The position numbers were made by a program, and so were the translations under genes. The notes under the pieces were generated by a model. The model saw only the letters and a list, made by a program, of their open reading frames with translations, ran no database searches and was not told the origin of the DNA. Positions 48,101-52,736 of a DNA stretch of 64,000 nucleotides are shown in pieces (the stretch's first letter is position 1; each line of letters starts with the position of its first letter). This stretch comes from Lelliottia sp. WAP21 (lineage in GTDB: Bacteria; Pseudomonadota; Gammaproteobacteria; Enterobacterales; Enterobacteriaceae). The stretch spans positions 372,001-436,000 of the forward strand of contig NZ_JAIWPG020000005.1 in assembly GCF_020532665.2 (NCBI RefSeq), read 5' to 3'.

Positions 48101-48168
48101 TCTCCCGTCAGTACCGTTTTTTCTGCGGTTTTACGAATGATGACATCAACAATCTTAACCTTACTCAT
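30163..48168 (-). CDS. Giant BapA-like type I-secreted biofilm adhesin (about 6001 residues)
   Basis: The start is the ATG at 48168 (ideal AAGGAGAAT site). Residues 1-130 form a BapA/LapF-type prefix domain, followed by a hydrophobic glycine/alanine stretch (WGWIAGAALGGGAIGALL, about 142-160). After one Ig-like module come 43 BapA-type Ig-like modules of about 100 residues (about 277-4559), then five modules starting with xDTGLSxSDFITND (about 4560-5090) and two more (to about 5300). A section with six Asp-rich FG-GAP/EF-hand-like motifs follows (about 5360-5640), then RTX-like repeats (GGNDTFNIG, about 5770-5880) and a C-terminal type I secretion signal. There is no cleaved N-terminal signal peptide. 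It should be exported by the neighbouring ABC, HlyD and TolC-family proteins and mediate attachment or biofilm formation, as BapA does in Salmonella. No clear LapG site (TAAG type) is seen. Confidence 0.95.
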   Translation of the reverse strand: MSKVKIVDVIIRKTAEKTVLTGEGNLSVSVSGPSVIEIHGSAQDVARYMRQGKDLLIYMKDGSVIRCNNYFIEDPDTQNQSELVFNDQQELTHISFAETGETAALAATELTASATPITSIEPFLEQGSVLSEAPWGWIAGAALGGGAIGALLAHGGDGETKTKVIDNTKEVESATPTFMVTDKAGDKQGLLSAKEITDDNTPTFSGSGQPGATIQIKDSNGSTIASTMVGKDGTWTVKLPTQTDGEHTWSVVQIDGSKTTSAGNITVTVDTADAAVTLATTAGDNVINVSEQSAGFTLSGTSKSLAQGTQLSVTLNGKTYSADVGANGTWSVSIPTADARALSEGTWTVTVSGKDAAGNTVSGHQTLTVDTQPPSLSVDTLSQDNIINAAEHGQPVIVSGTTSAEAGQIVTVSLNGKNHTATVGSDGKWSLTLSASEVNALAEGDHTLTVNVSDKAGNPTSTTSSFSVDTTAPVVTVDRVAGDNVLNTAEQSQAHVITGHASGAAAGDIVTVTLGNHTFTGMVQADGSWSVGVPASVLGSLGEGQHTFSVSVTDAAGNTGNATQGITLSGNPPEFTLDAISQDNVLNAQESLQPLNLSGTSNLPDGSVMTVTLNNVNYQTTVENGVWAVQVPVTDVLNLANTLYTVSVSGTDSAGNTGMAEGHLLVDTVLPQVIVNTFAGDNLVNNAEVAVDQTLSGRVTGAAPGDTVSISVGGKNYTATVESDLTWSVTLPTADLKDFGDGDLTFSASVTNAHGNTGTGERDININAAIPGLRVNTVSGDDVINAIEQNQDLSVTGSSSHLAEGTQITVTINHIDYLAVVTASGQWQIGVPAADLQNWPAGDVLVSASAQDAWKNTITAEHPIALDLNPVAITLETVSQDDMLNAIEKGTDLTLTGQTQGVEAGQTVVISFADRTFTAQVQADGRWSVTVPAQAMDGLSDGRAQISVSVTNVSGNSADAGRVVVVDTQAPTITLDNLTSDNIINAAEAQQDLTLSGTSNAEPGQTVTVTLGDKQYQARVQNDGTWQLTVPAAEVGALADGTLTVTASVSDVAGNSSSTDRVGLVDATVPQVTIDDFVTSSNTVNHTAHSQAQILSGSVTGAAAGDRVTVTINDVEYTTVVDASGHWSLGLPASVVQGLADGTWSVDVSVTDRSGNTGSSSLDVVVNTAIPTIAIDTLAADDVINATEKGSDLILSGTSNQPQGTSITVTLNGIDYVAIANASGQWQVTVPASAVSALGEARYTVSAAVTDSVGNTASTTHDVLVDSALPVVTLHTLAGDNIINASEVAAGQTLTGTVTNAAAGDVVTLTLGGKIYTAIVQNDLSWSLPLSAEILNALGNGDLTVTASVTNVHGNTGSSSLDFTVDAQLPGLRIDTVAGDDVINIIEHGQNLIVSGSSTDLAAGSAVNILINGKEYAATVLADGTWQAAIPASDVAGWAAGELNITASAKDASDNPVTIGTIVDVDLAPVAISINSVTVDNVLNAAEKGQDLTLSGTTTNVETGQTVSITFGGKTYTTTVDSDGNWTYTVPSADLAGLKDGDASVQVSVANVNGNGASSAQEYSVDTTAPTVMIHPVSGDNILNAAEAATDLTLSGTSSAEAGQTVTVAFNGKQYTAEVQPDGSWTLDVPAADMAGITDGNAAIIASVTDKAGNPASAGTTLLVDTTVPHITFNTVAGDDIVNLAEHGQALIVSGSVTGAQAGDVVTVSLMGKDYTAMLDASGNWSVGIPAADVGALVNGDATLSATLTDKAGNHAQASHDLDIALTAPVITINTVAVDDVINAAEKGVDLLLSGTSNQPEGTAVTVTLNGIHYTATTDASGNWNVTVPASAVGSLGEAHYSVSASVTDNAGNTTSANHDVLVDSALPQVTINAIATDDVINAGEVATGQTLSGTVSGAASGDTVTVTLGGNSYTATVGDDLTWSVTVPSDVLKAIGNGDLTVTASVTNGHGNSGSAEREIAIDANLPGLRVDTVAGDDVINSIEHGQNLIVTGSSDGLTAGTALTVTLNGKPYPATVLADGSWSAAVPAADVGALAAGNVVITVAGQSTAGNPVTISHDVTVDLATVAISVNAIAGDDVINAAEKGADLVLSGTTLNVEENQTVNITFGGKTWTAKVDADGNWTATIPSADLAGLKDGDASVQVSVSNVNGNSASAGREYSVDATAPTVTVDTLSGDNLLNATEAKADLTITGTSTAEAGQTVNVTLNGKAYSATVGNDGRWSTTVPSADLGELTDGTWSVQATVSDKAGNPATADRDMLVDITVPQLTINTVSGDDIINSTEHGQALIVSGKVTGAAAGDVVTVTLNNQSYTATLDAAGQWRVGVPAADVGALIAGEHTLTATLTDKAGNSNSTTHDVEVNLSAPVLTINIVSDDDVINNAEKGQELTISGTAIGLATGAVVTIMLNGKAWSATVDGSGNWTTTVPAEQVGLLGEALYEITASATDGVGNSSSTTHTVTVESVLPGVIINTIAGDDVVNAAEVAAGQSISGKVINAEAGNTVTVTVGGHQYTTTVQSDLTWSVNVPADVLTAIGNGDLTVTASVTNGVNNSGSAEREIAIDANLPSLRVDTVAGDDVINSIEHGQNLIVTGSSDGLTAGTALTVTLNGKPYPATVLADGSWSAAVPAADVGALAAGNVVITVAGQSTAGNPVTISHDVTVDLATVAISVNAVAGDDVINAAEKGADLVLSGTTLNVEENQTVNITFGGKTWTAKVDADGNWTATVPSADLAGLKDGDASVQVSVTNVNGNSASAGREYSVDATPPSVTLSTLAGNDILNAAEAQADLTITGTSTAEAGQTVTVTLNGKDYSAAVGADGSWTLDVPAADLAALGDGSVTVTASVSDQAGNPASVNHNLTVDTTVPVVSINTFAGDDVINVAEHGQAQIISGSATGAAAGDKVTVTLGSHSWTTVLDASGNWSVGVPASVISGLSEGTVSVNVSVTDAAGNTGSGTHTVTVDTGLPSIGFDAISGDNVLNAVEKGQDLAISGSSANLAEGTTVTVTLNGRQYTATTGADGAWSLTVPAADLAGLGEASYILNASAVNGVGNSISNTANLQVDTALPAVMINTIAGDNVVNAAEVAAGQSISGKVVNAEAGNTVMVTIGEHQYTATVGSDLTWSVNVPADVLTALGNGALSVTATVTNGHGNTGTGARDITIDANLPGLRVDTVAGDDVINSIEHAQDLIINGSSDGLAAGTALTVTVNGKDYAATVQADGTWRAAVPKEDVSAWPAGTVNVTVSGDSTAGNPVTISHDVTVDLATVAISVNAIAGDDVINAAEKGADLVLSGTTLNVEPGQTVTLSVGGKIYTAQVDADGNWTATVPSADLAGLKDGDASVQVSVTNVNGNSASAGREYSVDATPPSVTLSTLAGNDILNAAEAQADLTITGTSTAEAGQTVTVTLNGKNYSATVGADGSWTLDVPAADLAALGDGSVTVTASVSDQAGNPASVNHNLTVDTTVPVVSINTFAGDDVINVTEHGQAQILSGSATGASAGDKVTVTLGSHSWTTVLDASGNWSVGVPASVISGLSDGTVSVNVSVTDAAGNTGSGMHTVTVDTGLPSIGFNAISGDNVLNAVEKGQDLAISGSSANLAEGTTVTVTLNGRQYTATTGADGAWALTVPAADLAGLGEASYTLNASAVNGVGNSISNTANLQVDTALPAVTINTVAGDNVVNAAEVAAGQGISGKVINAEAGNTVTVTIGGHQYTATVGSDLTWSVNVPADVLTALGNGDLTVTATVTNGHGNTGTGARDITIDANLPGLRVDTVAGDDVINSIEHGQNLIVTGSSDGLTAGTVLTVTVNGKDYVATVLTNGTWSAAVPAADVGALAAGNVVITVAGQSTAGNPVSISHDVTVDLAAVAISVNAVAGDDVINAAEKGADLVLSGGTSNVEENQTVSIAFGGKIYTAKVDADGNWTATVPSADLAGLKDGDTSVQVSVTNVNGNSASAGREYSVDATAPTVTIDTIAADNVINGDEAAAGIAITGTTTAEIGQTVSVTLGGKSYTAQVQQGGTWSVNVPSTDLAALADNGYTVQVSVNDAAGNPGSADKAITLDTTPPVIRFNTVAGDDVINSVEHSQAHIISGTATGASVGDKLVITLGDKQYTTTVDAAGNWSVGVPASTISALAEGTVTISATLTDSAGNSSTQTHDVVVNTAAVSLTVATVSGDDVINAAEAGSALDITGSSSQFASGTQVTVTLNGKSYTATIQSDGSWKTTVPAADVAGLADGAQYQVSVSAQDSAGNSASATHGISVDTTAPVVSIATLSGDDMLNAAEAQQPLTVRGSTSAEAGQSVTVTLGGKNYTTTVANDGTWTLDVPATDLALLNQGALTVTASVNDKAGNNGQTTHTLTVDTVAPTVTINTVAGDDIINNTEQLAGQTIRGTTTAEQGQTVVLTFNGHDYQATVQADGTWSVFIAGRDFLGLRDNDYTLTVSVSDKAGNPGSTTHDVTLSGDVPTLSIDTFAQDDIVSAAEHGMPLAIGGTTDAPAGQTVTLTLNGKTYTATVQNDGRWSYTLGSADVTALADGGSYVIHAEVSNTIGNSITADHTVTVDLTPPSMGISIDSLQNDTGLSASDFITNDSQVVVNGSLTAQLGNNEKAQISLDGGVTWSDLTVTGTQWRYTDGRTLTDGTWQYQVRVIDNAGNIGATDSQNVVVDLTAPAASTITVDSVSQDTGLSGSDFITSDNQITLKGTLGAALGNGDHAQISLDGGATWVDVNVSGLTWTYVDGRTLNDGDYNYQLRVIDDAGNISATTQQVVTIDTVAPDASKTVSIDSISDDTGLSNSDFITNDTSLTLHGSLGATLADGEHVQISLDGGTSWQNVTVIGNSWYYADGRTLENQTYDYWVRVIDTAGNVGASAHQQVTVDTVAPDAAITVSVDSITVDTGFDNNDFLTSETSYTLNGTLGAALGNNEFVQVSLDGGATWVYATVSGTTWRYADTRTLTDGDYTYQVRVVDQAGNVGSTTSQVVTVDTQAPQYGITIDAISEDTGQSGSDFITNDTTLTVNGTLGSALASDERVQISLDGGVTWIDTTVSNTQWSYTDTRTLTDGDYTYQVRIVDEAGNVGSTSQQVVTVDTTPPTTQGTVVSYTDLDGERQGDFAASVATDDTTPLINGTLNQALAEGEIAELYRDGVLLGQVTMNGATSWYFQDSGLADGHHTYLLRVTDLAGNSTDSDDFVLKVDTSVPTTTAIITGQTTADTTPILNGTVSAELTNGEYLVVTLNGKTYTSETGGAVVVDPDHNTWYLQIPDSDALGVNSYNVTAQVKSSAGNGNTTGIATGSLTVGTESVNTDWASGTANLNNSTMTLGLNSEGLWNIITNGKSYSSSDASSYAGTTLTNTRGYYLVSQTTADFDRNGTADIFGTENTYSGSTQVMWTYNGTSYTASQLAMGTTIWYGGVIAYDKTGDGYLDLAYGDAGMDSLTYLVNNKGTLTPDGTGGEGGFYGQFDSGREISGVDLNNDGTVDIVQHTNRSGAYSMTVINNNGNGTLSVGQNLTNVFVVNTANSTTAASMTWADFNGDGYMDLYLGSSYGNNGGVIYYNDGTGQLSTTKSAVEASNATAGYLSAAVDWNGDGQMDIIKFSTYSGSQTATLFTNGGNGTTWTPTQLASGLVNVTGIAALDYNWDGTQDLLVSQLNGKVVYVQNNQTIEEGTAMHLRIVDSEGINSYYGNTVNLYNAAGVLVASQIINAQSGVGVNDSSALVSFYGLNPDETYSAQIMKFTNGVSDNVTWDGLNAGNGKEGYVLTAEAATGGHSGTITGTGYNDTFIADEGTYTYNGSGGWTTTSDHDTWSNTGGMDVVDYRNATSGVTVDLSLSTAQDTGFNTTTLVNIEGVAGSNFNDVFTGNSGDNQFEGRGGNDTFNIGSGGHDTLLYKLINASDATGGNGSDVVNGFTVGTWEGTADTDRIDLRDLLSGSGYTGTGSASYVNGVATLDSSAGDITDYIRVVQNGSNTEIQIDRDGTGAQFDPTTVVTLNGVQTDLATLLANHQLLIA
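31254..32090 (-). other. FG-GAP-like calcium-motif section in the adhesin
   Basis: Six motifs of the form DxxxDGxxDL/I (DFDRNGTADI, DKTGDGYLDL, DLNNDGTVDI, DFNGDGYMDL, DWNGDGQMDI, DYNWDGTQDL) occur 40-65 residues apart. This is the pattern of integrin-type beta-propeller blades with calcium-binding loops. The section lies between the Ig array and the RTX-like C-terminus and would be the most exposed part if the adhesin is held by its N-terminus. Confidence 0.75.
34490..47340 (-). repeat. Ig-like repeat array with 1797-bp higher-order period
   Basis: Within the adhesin gene 43 modules of about 300 bp lie head to tail. They fall into six types recurring in the same order, giving a 599-codon block. 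The type starting DTVAGDDVIN gives a DNA landmark (CACGG in the complement of its start) at 35056, 36853, 38650, 40447, 42244, 44038 and 45835: every interval is 1797 bp except one of 1794. Copies between about 36.8 and 42.4 kb are nearly identical; those nearer the N-terminal end are more diverged. Confidence 0.95.
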
Positions 48169-48188
48169 ATTATTCTCCTTGCAGGCGT

Positions 48189-48286
48189 ACGAATTCCTGT
48201 GAGTATTTCCACCCAAGGGATGTAACAATCCCTGGGAAAAAATTCCCATTTTTTTAGACTTATATTCGCGGCAGACGCCGCGCGCA
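48189..48286 (-). other. Stem-loops between TolC-family gene and adhesin gene
   Basis: The 119-bp gap holds three dyads: CGCGGC/GCCGCG (48267-48282) just after the TolC-family stop, TGGGAATTTTTTCCCA (around 48232-48250), and CCCAGGGAT/ATCCCTTGGG (about 48212-48236), partly overlapping the second. None has a terminator-like T-run on the minus strand directly after it. They could set the ratio of the two messages through processing or partial termination. Confidence 0.4.
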
Positions 48287-48287
48287 T

Positions 48288-49616
48288 TTAACTCAGATCA
48301 GGCAATTTTGCAGCGGCATTTTTTTCAATACCAATGAGCGGCATTAAATTATCGATAGCGGAGGCGTAATTAATTGCGGCACTCCAGCTATCATATTCTG
48401 CCGTTATTTTTGACGATGTGGCTTGCCAGACATCCTGTTCAACGCTAAGCAAATCATTAATGCTTCTTTTGCTTAACGTGTATTCGTTTTTGTAGACGTC
48501 CCGCGTGCGCAGCGCATTGATAAGCTGGAGCCTGCCGGCCTCCATTCGACCGCGCGCACCGGCCCAGTCCGCCTGTGCAACAGAGGCTTTTTGCAGAACA
48601 TCAAAGCGCGCCTGATCCACTTGCGAAGAGGCCATGGCTCTGGTTCCTTCAGCCTGGCGTACGCGAGCGGAAACCGCCCCACCCTGATAAAGCGGGGCAT
48701 CAACGTTCAGCTGAATTTGATCGTCCCAGTATGAACGGTTATCCGACTCATAGCGCGTGCGCCCGCCTTTCAGGCTCAACGTCGGCCAGTGCTGGGATTT
48801 TGCCCGCTCAACGCCATATTGTGCCGAGGTTTCCATTGTCCTTGCCGCCAGCACGGCTGGAATCAGCGAATAATCGATGCTGTCCAGCGATTCCTGTTTA
48901 ACCTCAAGACTGTTCGGCAGCGGAGAAAGTCGCTGTGCATCAATGCCCGTCAAAACGGATAACCTGGCCCGTGCACTTTGCAGAGCCGCGTTATATTGCT
49001 CAAGCGTCGCCTGCATACCCGAAATCCGGGTCTGCGTTTGCAGTTCATCAGAGGTACTGCTTAGCCCGGCATCTGAGCGCAATTTCGCCAACTGCTGAAC
49101 ATTTTTAAGCGCCTGAACATTCTCTTTCGCCGCGTTCGCCAGGTCTGAATAGCGCTTGACGTCGACATAGCTCAGTGCGGTTTTTTCCGCGACAGTCGAC
49201 AGCGTACTCATCAACTGATAACGATAGCTGTCGCGCTGGGCCGAGGTCTGGCTAATGGCGCTGTCGGTTTTGCCAAAATCATAAACAAGCTGCGTCAGGC
49301 TTAATCCCCACGCCGCAGAATTTTTGAGTGAGCCGCTGGAGTCCGTTGTCTGGCTATGTCCGGTATTTCCATTAAGCGATATTTGTGGCATCCAGCCACT
49401 GCGAGCCTCATCTATTTGGGCTTGTCCTATCCCCATCTGCGCGGCCTGCTGACTAATAGAAGGATCGCGATCAAAAGCAAAGAGAATGCTTTCCCGTAAA
49501 GATGTTTCAGGTACAGGGGCGGCGCCCGCTGGACCATTAAATGCCCAGGCCATCGTCATTGATGACGTTAATATAGCCAGCGCTGAAATTATTCCCCAAA
49601 AACCTTTTTTTGGCAT
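48288..49616 (-). CDS. TolC-family outer-membrane channel of the type I secretion system
   Basis: The 442-residue product has a signal peptide (about 1-25, ending TMAWA), then two homologous outer-membrane efflux repeats rich in long helices and Gln/Ala/Ser, as in TolC and LapE. Typical segments include AFDRDPSISQQAAQMGIGQAQIDEARSGW and LNVDAPLYQGGAVSARVRQAEG. It lies 119 bp upstream of the adhesin gene on the same strand, so the two are probably transcribed together from the long control region to its right. With the ABC and HlyD genes it completes a dedicated tripartite exporter. Confidence 0.94.
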   Translation of the reverse strand: MPKKGFWGIISALAILTSSMTMAWAFNGPAGAAPVPETSLRESILFAFDRDPSISQQAAQMGIGQAQIDEARSGWMPQISLNGNTGHSQTTDSSGSLKNSAAWGLSLTQLVYDFGKTDSAISQTSAQRDSYRYQLMSTLSTVAEKTALSYVDVKRYSDLANAAKENVQALKNVQQLAKLRSDAGLSSTSDELQTQTRISGMQATLEQYNAALQSARARLSVLTGIDAQRLSPLPNSLEVKQESLDSIDYSLIPAVLAARTMETSAQYGVERAKSQHWPTLSLKGGRTRYESDNRSYWDDQIQLNVDAPLYQGGAVSARVRQAEGTRAMASSQVDQARFDVLQKASVAQADWAGARGRMEAGRLQLINALRTRDVYKNEYTLSKRSINDLLSVEQDVWQATSSKITAEYDSWSAAINYASAIDNLMPLIGIEKNAAAKLPDLS

Positions 49617-50289
49617 GAGCGATCTCCCACGTCTATTTCACCCCCTAAGGATGTGCTTTACCGCCCTTCCGATTTATTCACCCTAAAGTGGTACGGAAAG
49701 CCTCTTTTTCTAAAAATAATTCACATCAAGAAATTTTTTATTGCTGCCGGAAAAATAGTGACCACAGGCAAAATCAACTCTGTTCAGGATGATTCCTTTT
49801 AGGATTTTGCCTATTCCTTAATCCTATTCGTCCTGGAGCATAACAAAATGTCTTAAGTGGAACTATACCCACAATGTTAATAGTGTGTTAATAGCAAGAG
49901 AAAAAATGAGGTTTCTGGACAAATGGTTAAAACAGGTATTCTGAACTCAACTAATAATCATATTGTAATTTAAAGAAATATTTATTTTCCCGACCTGTAC
50001 ATATTTGAGTTAATTTCAGAAGGGATCAAACACAAAGATTTTCAAATAATCGTCAGTTTTGTGCGTGCTGAGCTATATATTCCACAAAAAAACGATTTTG
50101 AGCGTTTTATGTAGTAGAGATGACTACCCAAACTCACATTGCGAGATTTAAATCCAATATATTTTAATTTTACGGATTTTAATTTCATATGTAAAAAATT
50201 AAACAGAACAATAACATTGAATTCAACTCTTATTCAGATTATTCCTTCTTAAGAGAGTCCTGTAGCGTCGTGGCCCCCGCTGAGGGGGT
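49617..50289. promoter_or_regulatory. 673-bp AT-rich control region of the adhesin/TolC operon
   Basis: No gene is visible here. The region contains the bipartite element ACATATTTGAGTTAATT (49999-50015), 18 bases, AAAGATTTTCA (50034-50044), shared with 25494-25539, and a tandem 9-bp repeat TGTTAATAG at 49875-49883 and 49886-49894 (11-bp period, one helical turn). Length, AT-richness and these repeats are what one expects of a heavily regulated promoter under H-NS-type silencing; that last point is inference. Confidence 0.6.
50274..50288 (-). terminator. Possible terminator stem-loop after the anti-sigma gene
   Basis: CCCCC (50274-50278) and GGGGG (50284-50288) form a short GC stem around GCTGA just after the stop codon. 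There is no T-run on the minus strand, so it may be a Rho-dependent end or only a stabilising hairpin. Confidence 0.35.
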
Positions 50290-50919
50290 TTACCGGATAA
50301 CCACCCACCGCCATCCCAGGATCACAGTCAAACTCACAATGGTAAGAAAAGCAGCCAGATGCAGCACAAGATCCAGAGAGTGGGTCTCGACGGGATGGCA
50401 AAATGCCAGCAGCGTGAGGGCCATACAGGCCACCCCAGCCCCGGCCGAGGCCAGCGCCCGCAGGGGATGAATTGCCCGCGTGCGGCGCAAATACGCCACA
50501 GCAAGCAGTATCATAGGAAGGCTGACGGCCATCATAAAAGCGTAACAGTTCACTTCATCCGGATGAGCGGAGGGAACCCGGTTATGCCCCAGACTGAGCA
50601 GCGCTCCCGCCAGCCAGAGCAGGAAGAGAGGAAGAAACCACCATCCGCTTAGCGGCTTGCGACCGGCAATACTGAACGAAAAGGCGTTACGGATGGCTAA
50701 CACGCCCATCATAAACGTCAGGCTGAGCTGCATCGCGACAAGCCACGAGCCCGTCTGCGACCAGTCGGTTGTCAGGCGATAGACCAGCAGACTGCTCGCC
50801 CAACCGCAGGGTAGCGCCATCAGAATCCATGCCAGCACGCGCTTACCGCTGGTTAAGGGACGGCTGACCGGCTCCGCTTCGCGAGTCAGTTTTTCAATGA
50901 AAACGTTATGATCGGCCAT
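50290..50919 (-). CDS. NrsF-like (DUF1109) membrane anti-sigma factor
   Basis: The 209-residue protein has a short cytoplasmic start (MADHNVFIEKLTREAEPV) and six hydrophobic helices spread over the rest, the pattern of the DUF1109/NrsF family. In Caulobacter NrsF holds the ECF factor SigF at the membrane and releases it under oxidative or metal stress. Its start overlaps the end of the sigma factor gene by 14 bases, which supports a paired sigma/anti-sigma role. It is the last gene of a four-gene operon with exported redox proteins. Confidence 0.85.
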   Translation of the reverse strand: MADHNVFIEKLTREAEPVSRPLTSGKRVLAWILMALPCGWASSLLVYRLTTDWSQTGSWLVAMQLSLTFMMGVLAIRNAFSFSIAGRKPLSGWWFLPLFLLWLAGALLSLGHNRVPSAHPDEVNCYAFMMAVSLPMILLAVAYLRRTRAIHPLRALASAGAGVACMALTLLAFCHPVETHSLDLVLHLAAFLTIVSLTVILGWRWVVIR

Positions 50920-51463
50920 GGTTTGCCCCTATCCGACGAAGGTTGGTTAATGCTCTGTGTAGTAAGGATTTAACGGCTGAAATACTCAGATTGTGCCGCA
51001 GAGCGGCCTCTGCGAGGCTCATCTCCTGCAAATGAATATGTTCCACTATTTGACGCTGGCGCGACGGTAGCTGCGCTAATATTAGCGCCAGCTCATCTGC
51101 CTTCTCCTGATGCTCTTCACCGTCAAAGAGGGCAGCGTCGGTTGCCTGCTCCTCCTCCGACTCGCGTACAAGGTAACGCCCGCGGCGGCGTAAGGCATCA
51201 ATGGTCCGGGCCTGCGTAATCGCCATCAGCCAGGGGAGAAACGGAAAAGCAGGATCGTAGGTATGTCGCACCCGATGAACCGACAGCAACACGTCCTGAA
51301 TGACATCATCCACCAGCGCGCTGTCCCCCACCCGCTTGCGCACGATGGCGCGAATAACGGGGACGATCGCCTGCAATAGCTGCGTATAGGCTTCACGATC
51401 GCCCGCCTGCGCACTGACCATCAGCGCAGGCCAGCTTTCACGCGGCACTCTGCCGTTATCCAT
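50906..51463 (-). CDS. ECF-type RNA polymerase sigma factor (SigF-like)
   Basis: The 185-residue protein has sigma region 2 (about 20-95, with DSALVDDVIQDVLLSVHR and PFLPWLMAITQARTIDALRRR) and region 4 (about 125-178, LPSRQRQIVEHIHLQEMSLAEAALRHNLSISAVKSLLHRAL), with no region 3, as in ECF factors. Neighbouring genes encode its likely membrane anti-sigma factor (overlapping) and a DsbD-like protein (20-base gap). It should direct transcription of its own operon in response to an envelope signal. Confidence 0.93.
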   Translation of the reverse strand: MDNGRVPRESWPALMVSAQAGDREAYTQLLQAIVPVIRAIVRKRVGDSALVDDVIQDVLLSVHRVRHTYDPAFPFLPWLMAITQARTIDALRRRGRYLVRESEEEQATDAALFDGEEHQEKADELALILAQLPSRQRQIVEHIHLQEMSLAEAALRHNLSISAVKSLLHRALTNLRRIGANHGRS

Positions 51464-51483
51464 ATTCCGCCATGGTCGTCACC

Positions 51484-52716
51484 TTATGCTTTTTTACCGG
51501 ATGCCTGATTCAGTGCGTTAATGACAATCGACGGGGTCAGAACCTGGGGCAGCACCTTCGGCGCGCTACCATCGGCAGGATAGACCACATACAGCGGCAA
51601 TCCGCCCTGCCCAAAGGTGCTCATTGCATCGTCAATGTCCGCATTAAATTTAGTCGAATCCGCCACCATATAGACGGTATTTGTACGGGCAATCGCCTGT
51701 TTGACCGCGTCCGTCGATAACGAAGTCCGATCGTTAACCTGGCAGGTGATGCACCACGAGGCGGTGAAGTTCACAAAGATCGCTTTGCCGTGTCCGCGCA
51801 GTTCAGTAACGGTTTGAGGTGACCATTTGACCGGCGCTTCCGCTGCGGCAGTTTGCGTTGCGGTCGGCTCCGCCCCCGCCTGCAAGGCTTTCGGCAGCGG
51901 CACTACGGCCCCTAAAAAGAGCGCCACCGTTACCGTCAGCAGAACCTTAAAGGAGCGTCCCATCAGACGTCTGCGTTGCGCGATGCCGTACAGCCAGCCC
52001 GTAAAACTGACCACCACGGCGCTGGCCAGGATCGCCGCCAGTGCCGTAGTGCCCGCCTGCTGCGCCAGAACCCACACCAGCCAGGCGAACGCCCCCAGCA
52101 TCGGAAACGCCAGTCCCCGCTTGAGAATATCCATCCATGCGCCCGGTCGCGGCAGACGCGCTGCGATAGCCGGGAAGAAGGAAACCAGCGTAAAGGGCGC
52201 GGCAAAACCCAGTGCCAGGGCCAGGAAGATCCCCAGCGCCACGGCGGCCGGCTGGACCAGCGCAAAACCAATCGCCCCGGCCATAAAGGGGGCTGAACAG
52301 GGTGTCGCCACCACGATGGCCAGCGCGCCGGTTAACGCAGAGCGCACAAATACGCCCCGGCCCATGGAAATTTCCCCCGCCCGCTGAAGCGATAATCCCA
52401 CCTCAAACACGCCGAGCAGGTTCAATGCGGCCCCCAGCACGATGAGCGCCAGAATCCCTATCACCAGCGGCGATTGCAGCTGGAAGCCCCATCCCACGGC
52501 GGTGCCTTCGGCGCGCAACGCCAGCAGGAGGGCCGCCAGCGCCAGCATGGTCACCACCACGCCGAGTAAAAATCCGCTGCCTTCCGTACGGGCACGATTG
52601 CTGTCGCCCTGATGATGTAAAAGCCCAAGCGCTTTAAGCGAAATAACCGGAAATACACAGGGCATAAAATTCAGGATAATGCCGCCCAAAAAGGCGGCCA
52701 GAATGGCAGTTAACAT
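51484..52716 (-). CDS. DsbD/ScsB-like thiol-disulfide electron transporter
   Basis: This 410-residue inner-membrane protein carries electrons from cytoplasmic thioredoxin to the periplasm. It has about eight hydrophobic helices with the two membrane cysteines of the family (Cys20 in NFMPCVFPV, Cys140 in VVATPCSAPF) and a C-terminal thioredoxin-like domain with Cys322-ITC325 (ASWCITC). The N-terminal periplasmic domain of true DsbD is missing, so it is not the housekeeping DsbD. The gene lies between an exported peroxiredoxin and an ECF sigma factor. In Caulobacter a related ScsB protein reduces an envelope peroxiredoxin, and I infer the same partnership here. Confidence 0.9.
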   Translation of the reverse strand: MLTAILAAFLGGIILNFMPCVFPVISLKALGLLHHQGDSNRARTEGSGFLLGVVVTMLALAALLLALRAEGTAVGWGFQLQSPLVIGILALIVLGAALNLLGVFEVGLSLQRAGEISMGRGVFVRSALTGALAIVVATPCSAPFMAGAIGFALVQPAAVALGIFLALALGFAAPFTLVSFFPAIAARLPRPGAWMDILKRGLAFPMLGAFAWLVWVLAQQAGTTALAAILASAVVVSFTGWLYGIAQRRRLMGRSFKVLLTVTVALFLGAVVPLPKALQAGAEPTATQTAAAEAPVKWSPQTVTELRGHGKAIFVNFTASWCITCQVNDRTSLSTDAVKQAIARTNTVYMVADSTKFNADIDDAMSTFGQGGLPLYVVYPADGSAPKVLPQVLTPSIVINALNQASGKKA

Positions 52717-52736
52717 AGGGAACCCCGGTGGCGATA

